Source: Paracoccus rhizosphaerae (GTDB lineage: Bacteria; Pseudomonadota; Alphaproteobacteria; Rhodobacterales; Rhodobacteraceae). Taken from it: DNA of 64,000 nucleotides. Of the stretch, positions 18,363 to 27,075 are shown in pieces. Both the position numbers and the translations under genes were made by a program. The notes under the pieces were generated by a model. It ran no database searches, had not been told where the DNA came from, and saw only the letters and a list, made by a program, of their open reading frames with translations. The stretch is taken from contig NZ_JAOTBE010000015.1 of NCBI RefSeq assembly GCF_026162645.1, forward strand, positions 1 to 64,000. Direction: 5' to 3'. How positions within the stretch are numbered: the first letter of the stretch is position 1; every line of letters begins with the position of its first letter.

Positions 18363-18772
18363 GAGGCAAACAGCCCGTCGAAGTCGGCGAAGCCTTTAAT
18401 TTCGATGGGGTTGCCCGAGGGATCGAAGAAGAACATCGTCCGCTGCTCTCCCGGCTGGCCTTCGAAGCGCACCACTGGTGGAATGTCGAAGGCCACGCCC
18501 TTGGCGGCCAGCCGGTCGGCCAGCGCCATCCAGTCGTCCAGCCGCAGCACGGCGCCCATATGCGGCATCATCACCATGTGGTCGCCCACGCGTCCCGTGC
18601 GCGTCGTCGGAAACGGGGTGCCCAGGTGCAGCGAAAGCTGATGGCCGAAAAAGTCGAAGTCGACCCATGTGTCGGTCGAACGTCCCTCGGCACAGCCGAG
18701 GATGTCGCCATAAAAGCGTCGCGCGGCGTCGAGGTCGGTGACATGGATGGCAAGGTGGAACAGCGATTTCAT
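18359..18772 (-). CDS. VOC family (glyoxalase/dioxygenase-like) protein
   Basis: 137-residue vicinal-oxygen-chelate protein with two beta-alpha-beta-beta-beta modules. LFHLAIHVTDLDAARRFYGD carries the first metal His, HLGTPFP and HMVMMPHMGAVL lie in the middle, and FFFDPSGNPIEIKGF carries the final Glu. This metal set suggests an active enzyme. The ATG at 18772 matches the family start. It is coupled to the FAH-family gene, so the two may act in one catabolic route, perhaps of an aromatic or dicarbonyl compound (inference). Confidence 0.85.
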   Translation of the reverse strand: MKSLFHLAIHVTDLDAARRFYGDILGCAEGRSTDTWVDFDFFGHQLSLHLGTPFPTTRTGRVGDHMVMMPHMGAVLRLDDWMALADRLAAKGVAFDIPPVVRFEGQPGEQRTMFFFDPSGNPIEIKGFADFDGLFAS

Positions 18773-18844
18773 CGGCGTCTCCGGCAGGTGAACCCAGGCG
18801 CAGTGATGCACCCCATGCAGCCTCTGCGCAAGCCCGGCCGGCGG

Positions 18845-19912
18845 TTAGGGCATGGACGCGGGGTCCGAGGGCGGCAGCGCATCCAGCACCGCCATCGCCG
18901 TGGCTGCCGCATCGGCCCATCTCGGCAGCGCCGCACCGGCACGGGCCGCCGCCGCTGCACGGGCGGCCTGCTCCTGCGGTTCGGTCAGAAGGCGCCGAAG
19001 GGCCGCTGCCAGCGCCTCTGGGTCATCCACCGGCACCAGAAGGCCCGCATCTTCGGGAACGGTATCCACCACCGCCCCGGTCCGGGTGCTGACGATGGGC
19101 AGCCCATGCGACAGCGCCTCGTCGAAGACGATGCCATAACCCTCGTACCGAGTCGCCAGCGCGAAGATCGAGGCCTGCCGGTAAAGCTGCGACAGTCGCT
19201 CTGGCGTAACGCGGCCCGCCAGTTCCAGCCGCGCGCCGAGGCCGCTTTCCGCGACCTGCGCATGCAGCGCGGCCACATGTTGGTCGTCCCAAGGGTTGCC
19301 GGCGATGACCGCCTGCCAGGCCAAGTCCGCTAGCTGCGCCAGCGCCGCGATCAGGACGTCGTGGCCCTTGCGCGGATGCAGGATGCCAACTGACAGGATC
19401 AGCGGCGGATCGACCGGCGCCTGGGGCGCGGCGGGACGGTCGGTGCCTGGCCGCACGATGGTGATCTTCGCGGGCGAGACGTCATAGCGAGTGATCAGCA
19501 TGTCGCGGGTATGCGGGCTGGGAACCATGACGTGGCGGGCGAGCGCCAGGTTCGCACGTTCGGTCCGCCACAGGTGGTCCGCCAGGTCAGCCGGCAGCGC
19601 GCTTTCCTGCGCCAGCGGATGGTGGATCATCGCGACGATGGGCGCCCTGACCCGATGCAGACCTGCGGTCTCCAGCGCTCCGAAAGCCAGACCGTCAATG
19701 ATGACCGGGACATCTGCCGGCAGGGCGGCAAGCCGGTCCAGCGCCCTCCGCATGTCCGCCGCGTCAGGCGTGGGAAGGCTGGCAGGCAGAGAGATCACCT
19801 CGACCTTGCAGCCCAGATCGCGCAGGCCTTCGACCAGCCTGTGGTCATAGATGTAGCCGCCGGTCAGCGTCGCGATGTCACCCGGAAGGGCGAAGGCGGC
19901 GCGGGCCGTCAT
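18845..19912 (-). CDS. GT4-type glycosyltransferase
   Basis: 355-residue GT-B fold glycosyltransferase. A glycine-rich GDIATLTGGYIYDHRL sits at the N-terminus, KITIVRPGTD and LILSVGILHPRKGHDVLIAAL open the second domain, and ATRYEGYGIVFDEALSHGLP is the donor-binding EX7E-type motif of family 4. The donor would be a nucleotide sugar and the acceptor is unknown. It is the last gene of a four-gene unit in which each gene overlaps its neighbour by about 4 bases. Confidence 0.85.
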   Translation of the reverse strand: MTARAAFALPGDIATLTGGYIYDHRLVEGLRDLGCKVEVISLPASLPTPDAADMRRALDRLAALPADVPVIIDGLAFGALETAGLHRVRAPIVAMIHHPLAQESALPADLADHLWRTERANLALARHVMVPSPHTRDMLITRYDVSPAKITIVRPGTDRPAAPQAPVDPPLILSVGILHPRKGHDVLIAALAQLADLAWQAVIAGNPWDDQHVAALHAQVAESGLGARLELAGRVTPERLSQLYRQASIFALATRYEGYGIVFDEALSHGLPIVSTRTGAVVDTVPEDAGLLVPVDDPEALAAALRRLLTEPQEQAARAAAAARAGAALPRWADAAATAMAVLDALPPSDPASMP

Positions 19913-20841
19913 CCGTCAGTCCCCGCGGCGTCGCAGCAGTGCTGCCGCGACAGCAGCATCAGGATGCCGGGGGCGGTGCTGGCCAGGAAGACCAGCCCAA
20001 AGGCGACGCTGGCGGCCAGTCCCGCCGAAGCGCTGGCCCCGATGATCGGGAACAGGGCCGCCGCGGCGCCCTCTCTCAGGCCCCAGCCGCTGATGGTCAG
20101 GGGCAGGATCATTGTCAGCAGGATCAGGGGGACAAGCACGGCGACCTCGACAAGTGTCATGTAGGTTCCCGTCGCGCGCGCGCAGGCGGCGAATGCCAGC
20201 AGGTTCGCGACGGTGATGGCCAGGTTCAGCGCGGCCTGCCGGGGAAACGCCCGCCGCGTCAGAAGGGTCCGCGACAGCGCGCCGCGCAGGTCCGCCGCAA
20301 AACGCCCGGCGTGGCCCGGCAGGGCGCCCGCGAAGCGCAGGCCACATCCGGCGCCGAGGCAGACCAACAGCATGCCCGCCAAAAGGCCCAGAAGCGGTGC
20401 GGGGATGCTCAGCCCGCCGGGGGCTAGCGTGACCGAGAGGACACCGATGGTCAGGACCAGCATCAGCGACAGCTGGCCCGCCAACCGTTCGATCGCCACG
20501 GCGGCCCCGGCGCGCCTCAGTCCGCCGGCGTGGCGGGCCCTGACGGCACGTCCAGCGTCGCCCACCATCCCCCCCGGCAAAGACTGGTTCACCACCTGCG
20601 CCAGATAGTATTCGCCGATCGCCCGGCCCAAGGGGATGCGCTGTCCCAACTGGTCCGCCGTCAGTTGCCAGCGTATCGCCGACAGGACGGTCTGCATCGT
20701 CAGCGCCGCCAGAGCCGCAAACAGCCATCCGGGCTGCGACTGCGACAGCAGCCGGGCTGCCTGTGCGCCGTCCAGCCCCGTCCACAGCAAGGCTATCACC
20801 GCTACCGCGGCCAGAAGTTGCAGGCTGCGAACCCATGTCAT
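19909..20841 (-). CDS. Flippase-like membrane protein (LPG synthase TM domain/UPF0104)
   Basis: 310-residue integral membrane protein with about eight spans. The pattern fits the lysylphosphatidylglycerol-synthase transmembrane domain family (YbhN/AglD-like): YYLAQVVNQSLPGGMVGDAGRAV near residue 80 and ILPLTISGWGLREGAAAALF near residue 255. Members are thought to flip or transfer lipid-linked molecules. No aminoacyl-transferase domain is attached, so it is not an MprF. Overlaps at both ends link it to the glycosyltransferase and sulfatase-fold genes. Confidence 0.85.
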   Translation of the reverse strand: MTWVRSLQLLAAVAVIALLWTGLDGAQAARLLSQSQPGWLFAALAALTMQTVLSAIRWQLTADQLGQRIPLGRAIGEYYLAQVVNQSLPGGMVGDAGRAVRARHAGGLRRAGAAVAIERLAGQLSLMLVLTIGVLSVTLAPGGLSIPAPLLGLLAGMLLVCLGAGCGLRFAGALPGHAGRFAADLRGALSRTLLTRRAFPRQAALNLAITVANLLAFAACARATGTYMTLVEVAVLVPLILLTMILPLTISGWGLREGAAAALFPIIGASASAGLAASVAFGLVFLASTAPGILMLLSRQHCCDAAGTDG

Positions 20842-22430
20842 GCGGGGGGAACGTCAACGGTGCCCGAAAAGCTCCGCAGGAAGCGGTCGCGCAGACCCTC
20901 CATCGGCAGGGGGGCGCTGCCCGGAGGGGGGATCAGACCGGGGGTCAGCCCCCATTCGGCGGCGGCCTCAACCAGGTCCAGCGGGCCGATCAGGTGCAGC
21001 GGGACCTCTCGGCGGTCGTCGAGACCGATAGAGCTGGCAGCCTGGTGGTCGCCCAGCAGCAGGATCAGCGGCGGGTCCCCGGCATGGCGTTCGGCATACT
21101 CGGTCACCGTTCGCAGGACATAGGAGATGGTGTCGCGATAGTGCTCTCGGACCTGCTCGCGGTCCTTCCAGACAACGCTCGGCGGATCGCCCGCCTGCGC
21201 CATCGCGTCGAATTCGCGGCCATCATCGACAAGGTTCCAATCCAGAAGCCAGGGCACCGGCGTCCATGGCGCGTGGGACGAAATCAGCGCCACTTGGGCG
21301 AACAGCGGCCTAGAATCGTTCCCATCGCGAAGCTTCCGGTCCAGCGCGGTCAGCGTGAACTGGTCGGGCATCGTGACCCAGTTGAACGGCAGCCCCTGAT
21401 AGTCCAGATCGGCGGCCGTCAGGATGCGGTCAAAGCCCATCGTGTCAGCCTCGGGCCAGGGGCGGACGATGGCGGGCATGACCGTCGCGGTCCTGAAGCC
21501 GGCCTTGGCGGCATAATGAAACAGCGTGCGCCGCCCGCTGGCGACAGAGGCCTGGTGCCGCGTCTGGTCGTCGATCCGCAGGCCATTGGCGAAGGTCGCG
21601 TGGGCCAGCCAGCTCTGGCCGCCATGAGTGGGTGACGTGGCGAAGCCCGACCGCATCGCCAGGCCCAGATCCTCCAGCCGGACCTGCGCGTCGGCCAAGA
21701 TCGGCAGGTGGTCGGTGGCGTAGAACGGCGTGTCGAAGCTGGTTCGGCCATAGCTTTCCAGGAAGATCACCAGCACGTCGCGGTCGATCCGGGCCAACGG
21801 ATTGGGCAGGTCGGCCATCGGGTCCAGCCGCGCCTCGGACCGGAACTGCGCCAGCTCCTCGATCGTGCGGGCGGCGACGTCCAGGCGCGCCGCGCCATAG
21901 GCCGTGGTCTGCGGCACGAGGGCCGAGACGCCCGCCGGCTGCACAAGCACAAGCGCCGCCGTCAGCGCCGTCGCCAGAACGGCGCCGCCCCTGCGCAGCC
22001 GCGGCCGATGGGGGACCAGCCGCATCCAGACGCCGGTCGCCCACCAGAGACCCCAGACGATCGCCAGGAGCAGCAGGGCCGCGCCCGCAACCGCAGCCGC
22101 CGCCGCGAAGGGTCCGATGCTGCCCGAGATCAGCCGCACCGAGGCGTCGATCAGCGGCAGGTCGGCCACCGGGTTGAACCGGCGGCCGAGCGTCTCGAGC
22201 ATCGAGATGTCGGCCAGCCGCAGCACCGTCACCAGCGTCAGCGCCACAACCGCCAGCAGCCGCAGCGCCTGTCCGGCCAGCGACCTGCCAAGCGACATCA
22301 GCGCGATCAGCAGGATCGGGACTTCGGGTGACGGGCGCAGCCAGGCAGCCCAGGTCAGGCCCGTCGGCTCTGACGGCAGCGCCGTCAACAGGTGCAGCAC
22401 CACCACGGCGATCAGAGCGCGCAGGATCAA
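20838..22430 (-). CDS. Sulfatase-fold membrane enzyme (LTA synthase/phosphoglycerol transferase-like)
   Basis: About 530 residues. Four or five membrane spans in the first 190 residues precede an extracytoplasmic alkaline-phosphatase-superfamily domain. The domain opens with DVLVIFLESYGRTSFD and has a nucleophile region FATSPTHGGQSWLAH, ALISSHAPWTP and LLLGDHQAASSIG with the metal Asp-His. Relatives transfer phosphoglycerol or phosphoethanolamine, or hydrolyse such esters. The start is uncertain: TTG at 22430 has GGAG seven bases upstream and overlaps the upstream TGA, while GTG at 22442 is an alternative. The open frame further upstream is out of register with any gene. Confidence 0.8.
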   Translation of the reverse strand: MILRALIAVVVLHLLTALPSEPTGLTWAAWLRPSPEVPILLIALMSLGRSLAGQALRLLAVVALTLVTVLRLADISMLETLGRRFNPVADLPLIDASVRLISGSIGPFAAAAAVAGAALLLLAIVWGLWWATGVWMRLVPHRPRLRRGGAVLATALTAALVLVQPAGVSALVPQTTAYGAARLDVAARTIEELAQFRSEARLDPMADLPNPLARIDRDVLVIFLESYGRTSFDTPFYATDHLPILADAQVRLEDLGLAMRSGFATSPTHGGQSWLAHATFANGLRIDDQTRHQASVASGRRTLFHYAAKAGFRTATVMPAIVRPWPEADTMGFDRILTAADLDYQGLPFNWVTMPDQFTLTALDRKLRDGNDSRPLFAQVALISSHAPWTPVPWLLDWNLVDDGREFDAMAQAGDPPSVVWKDREQVREHYRDTISYVLRTVTEYAERHAGDPPLILLLGDHQAASSIGLDDRREVPLHLIGPLDLVEAAAEWGLTPGLIPPPGSAPLPMEGLRDRFLRSFSGTVDVPPA

Positions 22431-23170
22431 CGATGTCTCCACAGCCAGAGGACGTCGCTTGCGAATGACCAAGCCAGCGCAAGCGACGCGCCGCGCGCCA
22501 GCCAGATCGACAGATCGACGGGCACCTGCGGCACCTGCAGGGCGATCAGCGCGGCCAGCTGGATGACGCAGACGGTCTTGCGTCGCATGCTGACGGGCAG
22601 AGGGCGGCGCATCCAGCGCAGCGCCAGGGCACCGGCCACGAAGACATAGCGCATGATGCCGAGGACCAGGACCTCGAGCCCGACGGGGGTGCCGGCCAGC
22701 ACGTGCAGCGCCAGGATCAGGGCGAGGGCGGCGTCGACCTCCATGTCGAAGCGTGCTCCGAAGTCGGACACAAGCCCGCTGCGCCGCGCCAGAAAACCGT
22801 CGAGGCCGTCCATCGCCAGGGACAGCGTCGCGACCAGCGCGACCGCCCACCCGGCTGAAGTTCCGCCCACCAGCGGCGCCAGCAGTGCCGTGGTCAGCGC
22901 GGTCCGCATCAGGGTGACCGTGTTGCAGCTGCCGATCCGGTCATGGAGATAGTGCCGCTTCATCCCGATCACGACGATGGCGGCGGCGATCAGATAGCCG
23001 GCGCCTGCGACCAATGCGCCGGTGCCTTGTCCCGTCACCAGCACGCCGACGCCAAGATTCAGCGCCAGCCCGGCCGGGACCGCCAGCATCAAGCCGTCAG
23101 GCAGGCGCACCGGGACATGTCCCGTCACCCTGGCATCTGCTTTCATGGTGTCAGGGCGCGTGACCTGCAT
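22427..23170 (-). CDS. CDP-alcohol phosphatidyltransferase family enzyme
   Basis: About 247 residues with six or more spans. The family motif is intact: DGLDGFLARRSGLVSDFGAR followed by FDMEVD supplies the two DG/AR and D...D metal sites. It joins a CDP-linked alcohol to an acceptor alcohol, as in phosphatidylglycerol, phosphatidylcholine or inositol-phosphate synthesis; neither partner can be named. An ATG at 23194 would add eight residues, but it lies between the -35 and -10 of a good promoter, so 23170 or 23146 is more likely the start. It is the first gene of the four-gene envelope unit. Confidence 0.85.
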   Translation of the reverse strand: MQVTRPDTMKADARVTGHVPVRLPDGLMLAVPAGLALNLGVGVLVTGQGTGALVAGAGYLIAAAIVVIGMKRHYLHDRIGSCNTVTLMRTALTTALLAPLVGGTSAGWAVALVATLSLAMDGLDGFLARRSGLVSDFGARFDMEVDAALALILALHVLAGTPVGLEVLVLGIMRYVFVAGALALRWMRRPLPVSMRRKTVCVIQLAALIALQVPQVPVDLSIWLARGASLALAWSFASDVLWLWRHR

Positions 23171-23176
23171 CGGACG

Positions 23177-23204
23177 ACAATATGACAGCGGCATGTGCCG
23201 TCAA
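23177..23204 (-). promoter_or_regulatory. Promoter of the envelope cluster
   Basis: On the minus strand TTGACG (23204-23199), 16 bases, TATTGT (23182-23177). The spacer also contains CTGTCAT, a Pho half-site, though the second repeat is poor. Predicted transcription starts near 23171, which argues against translation from the ATG at 23194. Confidence 0.45.
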
Positions 23205-23272
23205 GCGGCGTTCCAGCCACTTGTCTGGAAGGTGAGGGTCGTTATCCTGTCACAAAGGGGGGGGATGCCCAG

Positions 23273-23830
23273 ATGGAACGCTTGCCCGAAGGTCACGGCA
23301 CCACGACGCGCGTCCTGCACTGGCTTGTGGCCGTGCTGATCCTGCTGATGATCCCCGCCGGCCTGATCATGGTGCAGGAGGGGCTGGAGCGCCACCTCCA
23401 GGATGCGCTGTTCATCTTTCACAAGAACGTGGGCAGCCTGCTGATCGTCATTGTTACGCTGCGGCTGGCCTGGCGTCTGACGCACCGGCCCCCGGATCTT
23501 CCGGTCAGCCTGCCGTCATGGCAGCGGCGGGCGGCGGCGGCGTCCCATGTGGCGCTCTACGTGCTGATGGTGGCGATGCCCCTCAGCGGCTATGTCAGGG
23601 TGCGCGCCGGCGGCTATCCGATCGAGGCGCTGGACGCGATGGGCGTTCCCGCGCTTGTCCCCCGGTCCGAGGCGCTGGCCGAGGCCGCCAGCAGCTTTCA
23701 TCAGGTTGCGGCCTTCGCGCTGATCGGCGTCATCGCGATCCACGTCGGGGCGGCGCTGCAACACGCGCTGATCCGCCGCGACGGGGTCTTTCAGCGGATG
23801 TGGCCGCCGGTGGCCCGCAAGCGGACCTGA
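23273..23830 (+). CDS. Cytochrome b561 family protein
   Basis: 185-residue diheme b-type cytochrome of the inner membrane with four spans. Heme-ligand histidines are visible in RVLHWLVAVL (span 1), FIFHKNVG (span 2), AASHVALYVL (span 3) and IAIHVGAALQH (span 4). The bacterial relatives (CybB type) oxidise ubiquinol, possibly protecting against superoxide. The ATG at 23273 follows a G-rich site. It is divergent from the envelope cluster. Confidence 0.88.
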   Translation: MERLPEGHGTTTRVLHWLVAVLILLMIPAGLIMVQEGLERHLQDALFIFHKNVGSLLIVIVTLRLAWRLTHRPPDLPVSLPSWQRRAAAASHVALYVLMVAMPLSGYVRVRAGGYPIEALDAMGVPALVPRSEALAEAASSFHQVAAFALIGVIAIHVGAALQHALIRRDGVFQRMWPPVARKRT

Positions 23831-23940
23831 CGTCGCGTCGCAAGCCACTCGACAGGCTCGACAGGCGCGGTTAGAAATCTTGGCCGGCCTGCGGATCTGC
23901 ACATGCTGCAGGGTGGCGCCTTGTTTTTTTCGCATCGCAT

Positions 23941-23965
23941 TGAACCAACGCGACCTTCGCGCGTT
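23941..23965 (+). promoter_or_regulatory. EcfG-like promoter motif (tentative)
   Basis: TGAAC (23941-23945), 16 bases, CGTT (23962-23965) resembles the GGAAC-N16-CGTT element of the alphaproteobacterial general stress sigma factor. It is 38 bases before the start of the hybrid kinase. One core base differs, and I cannot confirm that this organism has EcfG. Confidence 0.3.
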
Positions 23966-23982
23966 CGACGCGTGGCGTCGAA
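23964..23982 (+). repeat. Perfect inverted repeat before the hybrid kinase
   Basis: TTCGACGC-GTG-GCGTCGAA, 8-bp arms and a 3-base centre, directly ahead of the AGGAG site of the kinase gene. It may be an operator or a leader hairpin affecting translation. Confidence 0.55.
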
Positions 23983-24003
23983 AATGGCGCGACAGGAGCA
24001 TTT

Positions 24004-27000
24004 GTGACAAGAAACCTCGACCTGCCGATCATTGGCATCATCATCGCCGCGTTCGGCGGTATCTTCGCCCTCGACATGATGTTCCCATTGGGAACGGCAG
24101 TCTGGCTTCTGTATCTGCTGCCCCTGACGCTGGCATCGGCCACGCGGCTGCCGAGCGCACCCATCGTCGTGGCGCTGCTGGCCTGCGTCGCGATGGCGGC
24201 GGGCTTCATGCTCGACCGGTCGGGGATCGACCCGCAGGTCGCGGCCTTCAACCGCAGCATGGCGGGGCTGGTTTATGTCGCCTTGGGGGTCACCGGTCGC
24301 AGGCTGATCCTGAACCGGCTGCAGCTGACGCGCACCCAATGGGTCAACCAGGCGCAGATCGACGTCTCTCGCGGGATGCAGGGGGATCTCTCGCCCGAGC
24401 GGCTGGCCAAGCAGGTGTTGACGATCCTCGGCGACCGCCTGGGGGCGCGGGCGGCCGTGGTCTATGCCAGGAATGGCAGCGGTCACCGGCTGCTGTCCAG
24501 CTGGGGCGTCGACGACGCAGCATTGCCCGCACGCCTGCCCGAAGGGCAGGGCCACCTGGGGCGGTGCATTTCCGAGGGGCGGGCGCTGCAGTTGACGCTG
24601 TCACCTGACGAGGCGCTTGGCTGGACGTCGGGCCTCTCTCGCGGCAGGTCTGCGCATGCCGTGATCGTTCCGCTGCGCGACGGTCAACTGGTGAACGGTG
24701 CGGTGGAGCTGGGGCTGGACCATCCCGCACCGGGCCGTGTGATGGAACTGCTGGAGGGTGTCGGCGACCGGATGGGGGTCGCGCTTCGTTCCGCCCAGTA
24801 TCGCGAACAGCTGCAGGAGCTGCTGGAGGAGACCCGCCGTCAGGCCGAGGAACTGCGCGGCCACGGAGAGGAACTGGCCGCCTCGAACGAGGAGCTGGAG
24901 GAGCAGACCCGCCAGCTGCAGGACAGCCAGCGTCGTCTCGAGGCCCAGCAGGCCGAGCTGGAGACTCAGAATTCGCAGCTGGAGAGCCAGACGCAGGAAA
25001 TGGAGGAGCAGCGCGACGCGCTGGCCCGTTCGCGCCGAATGCTCGAGGATCAGGCCCAGGAACTGGCGCGCGAGAGCCGCTACAAGTCCGAATTCGTCGC
25101 CAACATGAGCCATGAGCTGCGCACGCCGCTGAACGCGCTGCTGATCATGGCCCGGCTTCTGTCCGAGAACCGCGGCCGCAACTTGACCGAGGAACAGGTC
25201 CGGTGGGCCGAGACGATCGAAAGTTCGGGGCAGGACCTGCTGGCGCTGATCAACGACATCCTCGACCTGTCGAAGATCGAATCCGGCAAGCTTGAGGTTT
25301 CGAACGACCTGATCGACCCGCAGGCGGTCGCCGAGAAGCTGGTCCGCGCCTTCGAGGTCCAGGCCCGCAGCAAGGGCCTGCAGCTGGTAGCCGAGGTCGC
25401 ACCAGGCCTCGGGCAGGTCGAAACCGACAGCCAGCGGCTGGAGCAGGTGCTGCGGAACTTCATCTCGAACGCGCTGAAATTTACTGAACGCGGCCGGGTG
25501 ACGCTGCGCATCGCGCCTGCGGCCCAAGGGGTCGCATTCTCGGTCGAGGATACTGGCATCGGCATCGATGCCGACCAGCAGGAGAACGTGTTCGAGGCGT
25601 TCCGGCAGGCGGACGGCACCATCTCCCGCCGCTTCGGCGGGACGGGGCTGGGTCTGTCCATCTCTCGTGAACTGGCGGACCTTCTGGGGGGGCGGATCAC
25701 GCTGACCAGCGAGAAGGGCCGCGGCAGCGTCTTCACGCTGATCCTTCCCGCCACGCCCGCCCGCCAGCGGCCTGCAGCGCAGCGCCAGCAGGTGGCCGCA
25801 CCGCTGCCTGAGGCCCAGGACGTCGACGTGGTGGTGCTGGACGCCCTGCCGGGGCTGGATGACGACCACGCGGACATCACCGCCGATGACCGGGTGATGC
25901 TGGTGGTCGAGGACGATGTGGAGTTCGCCCGGCTGCTCTATGACCTGGCGCACGAGCTGGGCTTCCGCTGCGTCTGCGTCGGCCGCGCCGACGATGCCGT
26001 GCGCGCGGCCCGGCATTTCCTGCCGCAGGCGATCGTCTTGGACATGGGGCTGCCCGACCATTCCGGCCTGTCGGCGCTGGACCGGCTGAAGCGCGACACG
26101 AGCACGCGGCATATCCCGGTCCATGTCGTGTCGGCCGAGGACTATACCAAGGAGGCGCTGGCCCAGGGGGCGATCAGCTATATGCTGAAGCCCGTGCAGC
26201 GGGATCATCTGGCGAACGCGATCCGCAAGCTGGAGACGCGGCTGGAACAGCGCCTGCGCCGCGTCCTGATCGTCGAGGACGATCCCGCGCAGATGGAGGG
26301 GCTAAAGGCCCTGTTGGCCAGCGACGAGGTCGTGACCGTCGGCGCCGGCACCGCCGCCCGCGCGCTGGAGATCTGCCGGACCGAGACCGTAGACTGCATC
26401 GTTCTCGACATGACGCTGCCCGACGCTTCGGGGTTCGAGCTGCTCGAGCAGCTGAGCGGCGACGGCACGGCGTCCTTTCCGCCGGTCATCGTCTATACCG
26501 CCCGCGCCCTGTCAGAGGCCGAGGAACAGCGCCTGCGCCGCTATTCCAAGTCCATCATCATCAAGGGCGCCAAATCGCCCGAGCGCCTGATCAACGAGGT
26601 CACGCTGTTCCTGCACCAGGTCGTCAGCGACCTGCCCGAGAAGCAGCGGGAAATGCTGGCCGCCTCGCTGAACCGCGACGGCCAGCTGGAGGGGCGCCGA
26701 ATCCTGGTGGTCGAGGACGACATCCGCAATGTCTATGCCCTGACCGGCGTCTTCGAGCCGCATGGCGCGACCGTGCAGATCGCCCGCAATGGCCGAGAGG
26801 CGCTGGAGGCCTTGGGCCGCGTAAACGATGGCGCGGCGCCCAAGATCGATCTGGTGCTGATGGACGTGATGATGCCAGAGATGGACGGTCTGACTGCCAC
26901 GCGTGAGATCCGCAAGCTGGACCGTTGGAAGACGCTGCCGATCATCATGCTGACCGCCAAGGCCATGGCCGAGGACCAGAACCAGTGCTTGGCCGCCGGG

Positions 27001-27075
27001 GCCAACGACTATCTGCCCAAGCCGCTCGATGTCGACAAGCTGCTGTCGCTGACCCGCGTGTGGATGCCGCGATGA
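24004..27075 (+). CDS. Hybrid sensor histidine kinase with three receiver domains
   Basis: 1023 residues. Three or four N-terminal spans (to about residue 100) are followed by a GAF-like domain (about 120-265), a long Glu/Gln-rich coiled coil (270-360), the HisKA dimer with phospho-His in FVANMSHELRTPLNALL, and an ATPase domain with N and G boxes (FISNALKFTERG, DTGIGI, FGGTGLGLSI). Three receivers each retain the acceptor Asp: VLDMGLPD, VLDMTLPD and LMDVMMPE. GTG start with AGGAG upstream. Its stop overlaps cheR (ATGA). The signal sensed is unknown; the GAF domain could sense a small ligand or redox state. Confidence 0.93.
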   Translation: MTRNLDLPIIGIIIAAFGGIFALDMMFPLGTAVWLLYLLPLTLASATRLPSAPIVVALLACVAMAAGFMLDRSGIDPQVAAFNRSMAGLVYVALGVTGRRLILNRLQLTRTQWVNQAQIDVSRGMQGDLSPERLAKQVLTILGDRLGARAAVVYARNGSGHRLLSSWGVDDAALPARLPEGQGHLGRCISEGRALQLTLSPDEALGWTSGLSRGRSAHAVIVPLRDGQLVNGAVELGLDHPAPGRVMELLEGVGDRMGVALRSAQYREQLQELLEETRRQAEELRGHGEELAASNEELEEQTRQLQDSQRRLEAQQAELETQNSQLESQTQEMEEQRDALARSRRMLEDQAQELARESRYKSEFVANMSHELRTPLNALLIMARLLSENRGRNLTEEQVRWAETIESSGQDLLALINDILDLSKIESGKLEVSNDLIDPQAVAEKLVRAFEVQARSKGLQLVAEVAPGLGQVETDSQRLEQVLRNFISNALKFTERGRVTLRIAPAAQGVAFSVEDTGIGIDADQQENVFEAFRQADGTISRRFGGTGLGLSISRELADLLGGRITLTSEKGRGSVFTLILPATPARQRPAAQRQQVAAPLPEAQDVDVVVLDALPGLDDDHADITADDRVMLVVEDDVEFARLLYDLAHELGFRCVCVGRADDAVRAARHFLPQAIVLDMGLPDHSGLSALDRLKRDTSTRHIPVHVVSAEDYTKEALAQGAISYMLKPVQRDHLANAIRKLETRLEQRLRRVLIVEDDPAQMEGLKALLASDEVVTVGAGTAARALEICRTETVDCIVLDMTLPDASGFELLEQLSGDGTASFPPVIVYTARALSEAEEQRLRRYSKSIIIKGAKSPERLINEVTLFLHQVVSDLPEKQREMLAASLNRDGQLEGRRILVVEDDIRNVYALTGVFEPHGATVQIARNGREALEALGRVNDGAAPKIDLVLMDVMMPEMDGLTATREIRKLDRWKTLPIIMLTAKAMAEDQNQCLAAGANDYLPKPLDVDKLLSLTRVWMPR

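Noticed and set aside
18396-18920. Minus-strand ORF overlapping the VOC gene in another frame
   Set aside because: Arg/Gly-rich shadow; the VOC protein has intact metal motifs.
20838-22850. 670-codon open frame covering the sulfatase-fold gene and its upstream neighbour
   Set aside because: The first 136 codons are Arg/Ala/Gly-rich shadow of the CDP-alcohol transferase gene; the real protein starts near 22430-22442.
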